Shown piece by piece: positions 1-8,037 of a DNA stretch of 12,480 nucleotides. The position numbers were made by a program, and so were the translations under genes. Source of the DNA: NORP309 sp045107085 (GTDB lineage Bacteria > Pseudomonadota > Gammaproteobacteria > Xanthomonadales > Marinicellaceae); NCBI GenBank assembly GCA_045107085.1, contig JBGCFT010000280.1, forward strand, positions 1-12,480. Reading direction: 5' to 3'. Each line of letters begins with the position of its first letter. The first letter of the stretch is position 1. The notes under the pieces are model-generated. The model saw nothing but the letters and a program-made list of their open reading frames with translations, had not been told where the DNA came from and did not search any database.

Positions 1-2832
1 ATTTAAACTCAATTGTTTAAGCTTGATTTGAATATTATCGATTTTTAAATCATTTTCTGTCAGTATGTTTTTTACTTTATTAATCTGTTCACTGGCTTTT
101 TGTTTATCACCTAAATTTTGAAAGTACTCAGCCCATACCAATAGCCCTTGTAAATATTTTTCATCAGTTATGCCATAGATTATTTCTAATTGATTGATCC
201 ATTTTGAATAATATTCATGTGCTTTCTCGTGCTCATTTAATTGTTGGTAACTTTTAGCAAGTAAGTTAAGAGATCTGGCAAAAGTGTTTTTATTGCCATT
301 TTGATTTTCTTCAATAGACTTTAAAGTGGCTGCTATGGCGAGATCAAACTGACTCGCCATAAAATGAATTCTGCCTAAAACACTGTAAGCATTGTTCACA
401 ATATGCGACGTTACTGATGGCTGCTTAGAAAGCAAAAGAATACTTTCTTTCGCATGAGTGAGTGCATTTTCAAACTGACCAATATTTGCCAAAGTTAATG
501 CCAGAGATCTTTGGGTATAAAGTGTTGACATATGAGATTTGCCTAATGTTGAGCTTTCAACTTGAAACATATGTTCTAAAATTGGCAAAGCTTTGTCCGG
601 TTGATTTGTTGCATTCAAGATAGTGGCTAAATTATACAATGCATTCATTGTTTCAGGATGATCGTTAGAAAAGATACCCTTTAACATATCAACTGCTAAA
701 GTGAGTTCTTCAATCGCTTGCTCGTTATGATTTTGATAGAACAAAGCCACTCCAACATTTCCATGGGCTTGAGCCAATCCTTCGCTGCTGTTTCCAAATC
801 TTTTAATGAATATTTGTTTGCTCATTTCGGCACTGATTATGGCTTCATCAAGCTGACCTTCCAGTCTTTGCAAAACAGACAAAGAATTGTATGCCATTCC
901 TAAATCTGGGTGCTCTTCACCCAAAATCTGACGGTAAATTTGTATGTTTTCTAGGGTCAATTCTTTTGCCGCTTTAAAATCACCTACGCGATCATAATAT
1001 TGAACTAAATCTGCATTCAATTTCAAATTTAATACATCTGTTAATGGCAATGGATAATTTGATTTGAGTTGTTGGATTATCTTAATTGAACGATCAGACT
1101 CACCTTTTAAATAATACATTTCAGCCAGTAATGCTTGGTTTGATATGCTGTCATTATCAGTTTGAACCAATGCACTGAGTTGATCAAACATGGCAAATGC
1201 TTTATCATATTCACCCGCTTGTGCTAATAAATTTGCTCGGACTCTTTTAATGGAAGCTTGTTCTGAAATGATTTTAAAGTTGTCTTCATTTATTGCCAAT
1301 AGTTGTGTTTTTAATGCTTCTATCTCCCCAGCTGAAAAAAGATATTGTGCCAATAATGCTGTTGCTTGCTCATCATTAGGCTGAATTAATAGAGCATTGT
1401 TCAATAAAGTGATGGCCTCAGGATAGTAACCTAATCGCCCATGTGCCAATGCTAAAGAAACAAATAGTTCAAACTTAATCTCTGGATCCATGTCATTTTC
1501 TGGTTTAATTTTTCCCGCAGCTAATCTTAATAAATCTTTTGTTGAAAGATCAACGCCTTGAGATATGTTGGGATCTGTTACACTAAATGAATCTAACATA
1601 AATTGTTTAACTGCATCTGCTTTTCGGGCTTCCATTTTTATGGCTTTATTTTGCCAAGATAAGCCTATGATGGCACTTGCGACAGTCAATACCAAAACAA
1701 CTACAGTGGAAAATAATGCGGTTCTTCTTTGCGCAAAACGCTTCAACCTATAGAGCAAAGAATCTTTACTTGCTGACACCGGTTTTTGTTCTATCCAAGC
1801 TGTTAAATCGCTTTTAAAAGCAAACATATTTTCATAACGACGAGATTTTTCAGGATGTAAAGCTCGGGTAAGGACATTAATTAAATCTGAGTCAACTGAA
1901 GCAGACTTTAACAGCTTTCGAACATGTTCTTGGTCCTGTTTACAAGCCATTAATAGACGATTTTCTGGAAAAGGTTGTTGTCCTGTTAATAATGCCACAG
2001 CTACAGCTGCCAATGAAAAAATATCTGTTGCTGTGCTAATGGGTTGATTGTTTATTTGTTCAGGTGAAGCATATGAGGGAGTCAGAGCCATAACGGTTTC
2101 TTCGATGTTTTTGTCTTCCTTATCATGCTGCTCATTAGTCAGTAGTTTTGCAATTCCAAAATCTAAAACTTTTAATGTCCCATTAGGTGTGACCATCAAA
2201 TTTGATGGTTTGATGTCTCTGTGAATAATCAAATGATTATGAGCATATTGAAAAGCATCTGCGGCTTGTTTTATCAATTTGATGATTTGTTTTTTGTTTA
2301 GATTTTTTGATTCAACATATTCATTAATTACTTCACCTCCATCAATAAACTCCATTACCAAATAGGCAATGTTGTTTTTCGATTTCCCTCCATGATGATA
2401 ATCCACGATATTTTGATGAGACAATTTTGACAAAATCGTCTGTTCAGCTTTAAATTTAGTTTTTAATTCATCGTTTTGATTGATAATTCGTAAAATTTTA
2501 ATGGCAACAGGTTTTTGCGAATCAAATGACTTTCTCAAGCCTTTAAATACGGTGGCCATCCCTCCTTGGCCAATAGGTTCAATTAATTCATACTCTCCTA
2601 TTGTGTCGCCTTTTTTCCATGATTCCTCAAATGGATGTTTAAATTGATTTTTTATTTTATCATCAAAATATTGACTAGATTGATGATTGTTTTTAATAAG
2701 ACTCACGACAAGTTTATAGATGTTCTCATCGAGGTTTTCATGCGTCTTTAATTGATTTAATGCTTCATATTCTGTTTTATCAGATAAGGTTTCATATAAG
2801 GCATAAGCTTTTTTGAGGTGTTTAAGATTCAT
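1..2832 (-). CDS. Transmembrane Ser/Thr protein kinase with TPR tail, C-terminus beyond window
   Basis: I translated 944 codons, open from the ATG at 2832 to base 1 with no stop, so the 3' end lies outside the window. Residues about 80-350 form a Hanks-type kinase: Gly loop IGQGGMATVF (87-96), VAIK with Lys112, an alpha-C Glu near 130, catalytic HRDIKPSN (204-211), DFG (224-226), SPE (256-258) and DIFSLA (270-275). All residues needed for catalysis are present. A basic stretch (362-370) precedes one membrane helix (about 371-391). The rest, from about 450 on, is helical repeat sequence with many TPR-like units such as AYNSLSVLQRLEGQLDEA. The predicted topology is a cytoplasmic kinase and a periplasmic TPR sensor. 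The start overlaps the upstream sigma gene by 11 bases and has no clear ribosome site, which suggests translational coupling. The likely substrate is that sigma factor (inference). Kinase identity is very secure; ligand and targets are unknown. Confidence 0.95.
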   Translation of the reverse strand, partial: MNLKHLKKAYALYETLSDKTEYEALNQLKTHENLDENIYKLVVSLIKNNHQSSQYFDDKIKNQFKHPFEESWKKGDTIGEYELIEPIGQGGMATVFKGLRKSFDSQKPVAIKILRIINQNDELKTKFKAEQTILSKLSHQNIVDYHHGGKSKNNIAYLVMEFIDGGEVINEYVESKNLNKKQIIKLIKQAADAFQYAHNHLIIHRDIKPSNLMVTPNGTLKVLDFGIAKLLTNEQHDKEDKNIEETVMALTPSYASPEQINNQPISTATDIFSLAAVAVALLTGQQPFPENRLLMACKQDQEHVRKLLKSASVDSDLINVLTRALHPEKSRRYENMFAFKSDLTAWIEQKPVSASKDSLLYRLKRFAQRRTALFSTVVVLVLTVASAIIGLSWQNKAIKMEARKADAVKQFMLDSFSVTDPNISQGVDLSTKDLLRLAAGKIKPENDMDPEIKFELFVSLALAHGRLGYYPEAITLLNNALLIQPNDEQATALLAQYLFSAGEIEALKTQLLAINEDNFKIISEQASIKRVRANLLAQAGEYDKAFAMFDQLSALVQTDNDSISNQALLAEMYYLKGESDRSIKIIQQLKSNYPLPLTDVLNLKLNADLVQYYDRVGDFKAAKELTLENIQIYRQILGEEHPDLGMAYNSLSVLQRLEGQLDEAIISAEMSKQIFIKRFGNSSEGLAQAHGNVGVALFYQNHNEQAIEELTLAVDMLKGIFSNDHPETMNALYNLATILNATNQPDKALPILEHMFQVESSTLGKSHMSTLYTQRSLALTLANIGQFENALTHAKESILLLSKQPSVTSHIVNNAYSVLGRIHFMASQFDLAIAATLKSIEENQNGNKNTFARSLNLLAKSYQQLNEHEKAHEYYSKWINQLEIIYGITDEKYLQGLLVWAEYFQNLGDKQKASEQINKVKNILTENDLKIDNIQIKLKQLSLN

Positions 2833-3385
2833 CTGTTGTTTCTAAAAGCGTTAACATGATTGTTTTTGCTTTATTCCATCTGCGAATGACTTGTCGTTCT
2901 GATAATTGATAAATCTCTGCCAACTCCTTGAATGTAAAGTCGAACAATAGTTTCTGCTGAAAAAGCTCAGACAGTTCCTGATCAATGGCAGATAAATTAT
3001 TTATGTGGCGATCAATGTCCATTAAATCAAAAGGCACATCTTTGGCTCCTAAAGCTTGTGTGATGCCAGCATTATCAATCTGAGCATTTCTTTTATCTCT
3101 GTTTTTACCTCGGATTTGGTCAATTATATATCTGCGCATTGATATTGCTAAATAATTTAATAAATGTTTCCTGTCTTTTTGGTTGAAGTTTTCTTGATTA
3201 ACCAACTTAATGTAACATTCATGTGCTAACGCTGTTGGATTAAGCGTATTATTGTTATACATAAGATTTAATTGTTGTGATGCAATGACTTTAATCTCAG
3301 AATATAAGAGACTATATATTTTATCAATTTGAGCTAAATCCTTATTGCTTTGATTTAATAATACTGTAATTTCACCTGATTGCAT
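2822..3385 (-). CDS. ECF-type RNA polymerase sigma factor, kinase-linked class
   Basis: This 187-residue protein directs RNA polymerase to a set of promoters. Region 2 covers about 20-98, with the region-2.2 stretch LNPTALAHECYIKL (48-61) and the promoter-melting helix YLAISMRRYIIDQIR (78-92). Region 4 (about 130-182) has the HTH FKELAEIYQLSERQVIRRWN. It matches the Sigma70_ECF/TIGR02999 class, which is usually encoded beside Ser/Thr kinases instead of an anti-sigma factor. The acidic D-x-E-D motif of ordinary ECF factors is absent; N-P-T-A stands there with Thr51. In the related Vibrio EcfP/PknT pair, kinase phosphorylation of a Thr in this region activates the sigma factor; applying that here is inference. 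The start at 3385 is supported by AGGTAA about 8 bases upstream. It is the first gene of the operon with the kinase. Family assignment is firm and the regulon is unknown. Confidence 0.92.
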   Translation of the reverse strand: MQSGEITVLLNQSNKDLAQIDKIYSLLYSEIKVIASQQLNLMYNNNTLNPTALAHECYIKLVNQENFNQKDRKHLLNYLAISMRRYIIDQIRGKNRDKRNAQIDNAGITQALGAKDVPFDLMDIDRHINNLSAIDQELSELFQQKLLFDFTFKELAEIYQLSERQVIRRWNKAKTIMLTLLETTDES

Positions 3386-3453
3386 CTTGATATCTTACCT
3401 GAGCCAATTATTAATTGTAAATTATTTTTGTTTAATGAAATCATAAGAAAACT

Positions 3454-3483
3454 TTGAATTTTCAATATTTGACAAAAATCAAA
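3454..3483. promoter_or_regulatory. Paired inverted repeats around the -35 box, possible operator
   Basis: TTGAA-TT-TTCAA (3454-3465) lies just upstream of the -35 box. TTTGA-N6-TCAAA (3468-3472 with 3479-3483) spans the box itself. They sit between the divergent sigma-factor and acyl-CoA synthetase genes, where a repressor or activator would bind. The arms are A/T-rich and short, so chance is a real alternative. No regulator is identified. Confidence 0.25.
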
Positions 3484-3496
3484 AAGAGAGTATATT
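3469..3496 (+). promoter_or_regulatory. Sigma70-type promoter of the acyl-CoA synthetase gene
   Basis: A perfect -35 box TTGACA (3469-3474) is separated by 16 bases from TATATT (3491-3496, 5 of 6 to consensus). Transcription would start near 3503, giving a leader of only about 20 bases before the ATG at 3526. No clear Shine-Dalgarno sequence is visible in that leader. Confidence 0.7.
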
Positions 3497-3525
3497 TATC
3501 ATGACAATACAACTGATATTTTGAT

Positions 3526-5163
3526 ATGAATTCTTTACTTCCATTAGCTCAATTTAATGCCATGGTCCAAAACCATCCAAATAAACCCTATCTCCATCAA
3601 CCCGTTGATAGAAAACTCATAATTTACACGTGGCAACAAGTTAATGATATGGCAAAACGAGTTGCTCAAGGATTATTGCTCATGGGTTTTGTAAAAGGTG
3701 ACCGAATTGGCATTGTCTCAAAGAATTGTGCAGAATGGTTTATCAGTGATTTAGCCATCATGATGGCTGGCATGATTTCTGTGCCCATCTATCCTACAGC
3801 CAATAGAAAAACCATTCGCTATGTCATTAAACAAAGTGACTGCAAAGCCGTTTTTGCAGGAAAACTGGATGAATTACAAGAAGTAGAAGCGGGAATTGCC
3901 GAACATATCCCAAGAATTTTATACCCATACCCGACTATAAACGGACAATATACATGGGAAAAGTTACTCAATAATGAACCCATAGAACAGATAAACCAGG
4001 CTAAAGCAGAAGACACTTTCACGCTGGCCTATACTTCTGGAAGCACAGGTAATCCAAAAGGCGTCGTTTTAAGTTATAACAATTTAGCTCAAGCTGCTTC
4101 CACAGCAGTTGAGGTCATGGGTGTAAAAAAATCTGATCACATCATGTCGTATTTGCCCTTGGCGCATATTACTGAACGCAGCTTGATAGAAAATGTCTCA
4201 ATCTATAGTGGTTGTAAAGTGTTTTTTGTAGAAAGCCTCAATACATTTATTGATGATGTTAAAGTGGCTCAACCACACTTGTTTGTTTCAGTGCCAAGAT
4301 TATGGAATAAATTCCAAATCGAAATTTTAAATAAAATACCCGATAAGAAATTACAAATACTTTTAAAAACACCCATTATTGGTTTCTTGGTAGCCAAAAA
4401 AATTCGAAAAGGTTTAGGCTTCAATCGCACCCGTTGTTTTGGTTCTGGCACGGCTCCAATTTCCCCTAATACTCTAATGTGGTATCACAAGATTGGTGTT
4501 CCTATTTCTGAAGGATGGGGCATGACAGAAACCACTGGGCTCTCTTGTTCAAACTTTCCATTTAAAAAAAGTGCTCTCGGTAGTATTGGCACTGCATTAG
4601 ACTGTGTTGAAATGAAAATAGGTAATAACAAAGAAATCCTCATTCGAGGCCCTGCTGTTTTTAAAGAATATTACCTTCAACCAGAAGCCACCAAGGATAG
4701 TTTTACAGATGATTGGTTTCATACAGGAGATATGGGAACTGTCAATTCAAAAGGTGTATATCAAATTATTGGCCGAGTAAAAGAACAGTTTAAAACTGCG
4801 AAAGGCAAATATGTCGCACCTGCTCCAATCGAAAATCTACTGTCACAAAGCCATCACATTGAACAAGTGTTGGTATTTGGCAATGGTCGCAAACAGCCCA
4901 TTAGTCTAGTCGTGTTAAGCGAAACGGCCAAAGAAATAGAAAAGACAAAAATGACTCAAGACTTAGAAGACATTTTATTAAAGGTCAATTCTCAACTTGA
5001 AAGTCATCAAAGACTAGATCACATTATAGTATTGAATAAAGAGTGGACAGTTGAAAATGGTTTATTGACACCAACATTGAAAATTAAAAGAACAGAAATA
5101 GAATCTACTTTTCAAAGTTATTTAGAACAAGATTTATCGACAAAAATAATTTGGCAAGCTTAA
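3526..5163 (+). CDS. Long-chain acyl-CoA synthetase (AMP-binding ligase)
   Basis: This 545-residue ANL-superfamily enzyme would activate a fatty acid with ATP through an acyl-adenylate and transfer it to CoA. It shows the P-loop-like YTSGSTGNPKG (169-179), the adenylate-binding GWGMTETTG (330-338), WFHTGD (397-402), and the hinge/linker GRVKEQFKTAKGKYVAP (416-432), which is typical of long-chain ligases. The C-terminal LTPTLKIKR (514-522) carries the Lys region of the small domain. The length is within but toward the short end of this family (FadD15/ACSBG-like, usually about 550-620). There is no signal peptide; it is probably cytoplasmic or membrane-associated. It stands alone behind its own promoter, divergent from the sigma/kinase operon, with no beta-oxidation gene beside it, so its role in degradation, lipid recycling or lipid synthesis is open. 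The exact chain-length preference cannot be read from sequence. Confidence 0.93.
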   Translation: MNSLLPLAQFNAMVQNHPNKPYLHQPVDRKLIIYTWQQVNDMAKRVAQGLLLMGFVKGDRIGIVSKNCAEWFISDLAIMMAGMISVPIYPTANRKTIRYVIKQSDCKAVFAGKLDELQEVEAGIAEHIPRILYPYPTINGQYTWEKLLNNEPIEQINQAKAEDTFTLAYTSGSTGNPKGVVLSYNNLAQAASTAVEVMGVKKSDHIMSYLPLAHITERSLIENVSIYSGCKVFFVESLNTFIDDVKVAQPHLFVSVPRLWNKFQIEILNKIPDKKLQILLKTPIIGFLVAKKIRKGLGFNRTRCFGSGTAPISPNTLMWYHKIGVPISEGWGMTETTGLSCSNFPFKKSALGSIGTALDCVEMKIGNNKEILIRGPAVFKEYYLQPEATKDSFTDDWFHTGDMGTVNSKGVYQIIGRVKEQFKTAKGKYVAPAPIENLLSQSHHIEQVLVFGNGRKQPISLVVLSETAKEIEKTKMTQDLEDILLKVNSQLESHQRLDHIIVLNKEWTVENGLLTPTLKIKRTEIESTFQSYLEQDLSTKIIWQA

Positions 5164-5276
5164 TGCTAGATCTATAAGGTCTCATAATCAGTAAAATCAA
5201 TTGTATTCTTAATTTGACACGCATTAATTCAAAATTTCGCATAAATTATGACCTTGATAAACTTAAAGGAAAAACT

Positions 5277-6734
5277 ATGCAATTCAAAATTCAAATAATG
5301 GGTGTTCTCTTTTTAATAATTGGTTTTTACAGTTCTCATTTAGTCGCTAAACCCACATCAATTCAACAAGATTTACATATTTTAAAGCACGGAATTGAGA
5401 CTATTCATCCCGGATATAAACGTTACACCACTGACCAACAAAGAAAGGCAATGTGGGAGCATATAAATACTGTATTAACAAATGACTCACCCTTAGCTCA
5501 AGTATATTTAGAAATTTCTAGATTAACTGCGCTGTTACGTTGTGATCACACAATCGCTGAGTTTCCTAAAGCATTAGAAGAACAAAAAAAACAACGGTTT
5601 TTACCTTTTCAGTTTAGGATTTTTGATAAAAAAATGTATGTAGAAAGTGTACAAAATGAATTATCACTTAAAAAAGGGGATGAAATTATAAGAATTAATA
5701 ACATTGAAATTGATGAAATTATCAATAAATTATCACCATTAATGCCTAGAGATGGTTATACAGATCATACTGCAGTGTCAAGTATCGAAAATAACTTTAA
5801 CTTGTTAGGGTCTGGATTTGAACAATTCTTTGCACTTGAAGTCCTAAAACTTAACCAGTTTCCAAAAGAATATTCTTTACAAATTAAATCGCTTAAGACT
5901 GGTACAATATCTACTCAAAAGGTTCATACCATCTCTTTTGATGATTGGCTAGCTCTCTATGGTGGATCTTACAGATTGGACTTTAAAGATGCGATAGACC
6001 TAAAATTTAAAGATAATTATGCCGTCCTAAAAATAGATACTTTTGTTAATTACAGAAACCCAATCAATGCTAAGTCTGTATTTAAAAAAATATTTAAACA
6101 ACTTAAACAAAAACATGTTTCTCATTTAATTGTTGATTTGAGAAATAACGGTGGTGGAAGTGATGATGTTCAATTGGCTTTAATGAAGTTTCTCTATAAT
6201 TCACCTTTTCAATTAAATGATGCTGCTTGGTTTACTTACTCTGAATTAGGAGACTTAAAACAATACATCAATACTTGGCAGAAAGATATTTTGTCTCCAG
6301 ATGTGTCACAATTAAACAAAGAAGCCAATGGTTACCGCGTTAAAAATAAAGACATGGGAGAAAACTATTTAATTCAAAAGCCTGCAAAAATGGCGTTTGA
6401 TGGTGAAATCATCATGCTAACCAGTCGCCATAATTCATCTGCCTCAGCGGCATTATTGGCCCATATTAAACATCAAGAAAACGTTACATTAGTGGGTGAA
6501 TCAACAGGTGGAAATCAAGGCGGCACAAATGGGACAGTTATGCTTTTTCTGAAATTGCCACATACTGGTATCTCTGTTAGGATTCCTGTATTTAGAAACA
6601 GTTATACAATTCCTAATAAACAAGATGGCTTAGGAGCACAACCTGACATTTCAGTAATTGAAGATTTTAATTCATGGATTAATGAACGGGACAAAATTAT
6701 GAACAAAGCCATAGAGCTCACAAAAACAAAATAA
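5277..6734 (+). CDS. Secreted S41-family (tail-specific protease-like) peptidase
   Basis: The protein has 485 residues from the ATG at 5277, chosen because AAAGGA lies 6 bases upstream and a clear signal peptide follows at once (hydrophobic 8-20, likely cut after LVA, residue 24). It should act in the periplasm or outside the cell. Order: an N-terminal helical region with RCDHT (88-92), a PDZ-like stretch around KKGDEIIRINN (132-142), then the S41 core with VDLRNNGGG (286-294), the nucleophile region NSSASAA (386-392, candidate Ser388 or Ser390) and LVGESTGGNQGGTNG (405-419). The Lys of the classic CtpA/Prc Ser-Lys dyad (GEKT) is replaced by Ser409, as in the GE(P/S/T)TGG branch of S41. The next gene, a membrane AraC regulator, starts 10 bases after the stop, so the two are probably co-transcribed. 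Family is firm; substrate is unknown. Confidence 0.88.
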   Translation: MQFKIQIMGVLFLIIGFYSSHLVAKPTSIQQDLHILKHGIETIHPGYKRYTTDQQRKAMWEHINTVLTNDSPLAQVYLEISRLTALLRCDHTIAEFPKALEEQKKQRFLPFQFRIFDKKMYVESVQNELSLKKGDEIIRINNIEIDEIINKLSPLMPRDGYTDHTAVSSIENNFNLLGSGFEQFFALEVLKLNQFPKEYSLQIKSLKTGTISTQKVHTISFDDWLALYGGSYRLDFKDAIDLKFKDNYAVLKIDTFVNYRNPINAKSVFKKIFKQLKQKHVSHLIVDLRNNGGGSDDVQLALMKFLYNSPFQLNDAAWFTYSELGDLKQYINTWQKDILSPDVSQLNKEANGYRVKNKDMGENYLIQKPAKMAFDGEIIMLTSRHNSSASAALLAHIKHQENVTLVGESTGGNQGGTNGTVMLFLKLPHTGISVRIPVFRNSYTIPNKQDGLGAQPDISVIEDFNSWINERDKIMNKAIELTKTK

Positions 6735-6744
6735 TGGATTCACT

Positions 6745-7854
6745 ATGGAAAAACTAGACATAGGATGGCGCTCTGCATTGTTGTTTAGTCTTTATTTACC
6801 AATGATCTTATTGGTTATAAAGTTACTCTTTAAATCGACAGAAAAATCTGCATCTAAAGCTTTAGCTGGGTTTGTTTTCTTTTTTAGTTTGACGACGATT
6901 CCTCAGATAATAGGATTTATGAACGCCTATGAAATCTGGCCAGGATTAACTTTTGCCCCCTTTAATCTTGAATTATTACTCGGTCCTTTTTTATTGTTAC
7001 ATGTACACTTCTTAACCTCCCAAAAAAGCACAGGTTCAATCAAGTTATTATTTATACCTGGTTTTATTCAGTTTATTTATTATGTATTTGTATTTACCTA
7101 CTTTGATGATTACAGAGACAAATGGCAATACAACGAACAATTTCACCAGCCATATATTATTCACTTTGAAGTACTGTTTATTTCAATTATAAGCTTATAT
7201 TGTGGTTATCAATGCTGGATTAAAATTAAAACATATCAATTATTTCTTAGTGATACTCAATCAAATACTGAAAGTTTTGATCCAAAATGGCTGAAATACT
7301 TTTTGTTTGCATTTTTTTCTCTTGTGCTAATTTGGCTAGGTTTTGAATTAAGCAAACTAATAATTGCACCCATAAATTATGTGAGTCAATATCCAATTCA
7401 TTTATTAATGAGCTTACTGGTGTTATGGATGGCACAAGAGGGTCTTTGCCACCTATATGAACACTTTCCCAAGCCAGATGCAGAAGCAAATTCAATTGAA
7501 TTGAGCAACAATGATCAAGATTGGGGCACCCTTGTTCAAAAAATCATAAAGACCGTAAATAAAAACGAACTTTACTTACAACCAAAATTAACAGTCAGTC
7601 AATTAGCTAAAATATTAGGGACCAATGACAGCTATATTTCTAGAGCGTTGAATGAAAATCTACAAATGAATTTTAATACATTTATTAATAAAGAACGTAT
7701 TAATCATGCAAAAAAGTGTATTCGATCTGAAGCTGATTCGAGCCTTTTAGATATTGCATTGAAAGCAGGGTTCAGTTCTAAGTCGACATTCAATCGGATG
7801 TTTAAACAATTTGAAGGACAAACACCAAGTCAGTTTAAGAACATAACTCATTAA
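6745..7854 (+). CDS. Membrane-embedded AraC-family transcription regulator
   Basis: This 369-residue protein joins an integral membrane domain to a DNA-binding domain. Seven hydrophobic segments are visible at about 11-29, 38-59, 73-90, 100-120, 138-158, 183-207 and 215-233. A polar linker (about 240-275) leads to a full AraC/XylS domain: HTH1 around TVSQLAKILGTNDSYISRAL (283-302) and HTH2 around LLDIALKAGFSSKSTFNRMF (334-353), closing with the family hallmark GQTPSQFK (358-365). The regulator would sense something in or across the membrane while bound near DNA. It starts 10 bases after the S41 peptidase stop, with only a weak TGGA as ribosome site, suggesting coupled translation and a shared function. 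Targets are unknown; the peptidase operon itself and the secreted small protein downstream are reasonable guesses. Confidence 0.88.
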   Translation: MEKLDIGWRSALLFSLYLPMILLVIKLLFKSTEKSASKALAGFVFFFSLTTIPQIIGFMNAYEIWPGLTFAPFNLELLLGPFLLLHVHFLTSQKSTGSIKLLFIPGFIQFIYYVFVFTYFDDYRDKWQYNEQFHQPYIIHFEVLFISIISLYCGYQCWIKIKTYQLFLSDTQSNTESFDPKWLKYFLFAFFSLVLIWLGFELSKLIIAPINYVSQYPIHLLMSLLVLWMAQEGLCHLYEHFPKPDAEANSIELSNNDQDWGTLVQKIIKTVNKNELYLQPKLTVSQLAKILGTNDSYISRALNENLQMNFNTFINKERINHAKKCIRSEADSSLLDIALKAGFSSKSTFNRMFKQFEGQTPSQFKNITH

Positions 7855-7884
7855 ATAAATTACCAATGTGATAACAAGTTAACT

Positions 7885-7912
7885 TTATGGATTTTTAACA
7901 ATCGTTCCATAA
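7885..7912. repeat. Inverted repeat after the AraC gene
   Basis: TTATGGA (7885-7891) and TCCATAA (7906-7912) form a perfect 7-base stem with a 14-base loop. It lies about 30 bases after the regulator's stop, but no T-run follows, so it is a poor intrinsic terminator. It could be a regulator site or chance. Confidence 0.25.
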
Positions 7913-7958
7913 TTCATTCATATTTGCATCACATTTGACGTTCATAATAGAGGCTCCT

Positions 7959-8013
7959 AAAGAATCTTTGATAGTTAGAATTTCCTAAGCATTCGATCAA
8001 TCGGAGATTCTTT
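7959..8013. promoter_or_regulatory. Two AAAGA-N-TCTTT-like sites upstream of the small secreted protein
   Basis: AAAGAATCTTT (7959-7969) is a perfect palindrome apart from its centre base. A second copy, GGAGATTCTTT (8003-8013), lies 44 bases downstream. Both continue with GA, giving an 11-base direct repeat with one mismatch (AGAWTCTTTGA). Alternatively AAAGAATCT and AGATTCTTT pair as a 9-base stem in the leader RNA. The location just upstream of the start at 8038 fits an operator pair or leader hairpin. No clear promoter was resolved; CATAAT at 7943-7948 is a possible -10 without a good -35. Confidence 0.4.
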
Positions 8014-8037
8014 GAAACAACTAATGGAGAATTTATT

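Noticed and set aside
718..1753. Three short plus-strand reading frames (718-903, 1190-1384, 1565-1753)
   Set aside because: They lie opposite the continuous kinase/TPR gene, have no recognisable domain and are shadows of that gene.
2822..3525. An anti-sigma factor gene beside the sigma gene
   Set aside because: The sigma gene is flanked directly by the kinase and, divergently, by the acyl-CoA synthetase; no room or reading frame for one in this window.
5214..5245. TTGACA (5214-5219) as a -35 box for a promoter of the peptidase gene
   Set aside because: The nearest -10-like box, CATAAA, is 20 bases away and poor; an internal promoter is possible but not supported.
5214..5276. TTG at 5214 as start of the S41 peptidase, adding 21 residues
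   Set aside because: It has no ribosome site and would bury the signal peptide; the ATG at 5277 has AAAGGA at the right distance and begins a standard signal sequence.
7885..7912. Intrinsic terminator of the AraC gene
   Set aside because: The stem is A/T-rich with a 14-base loop and no T-run follows.
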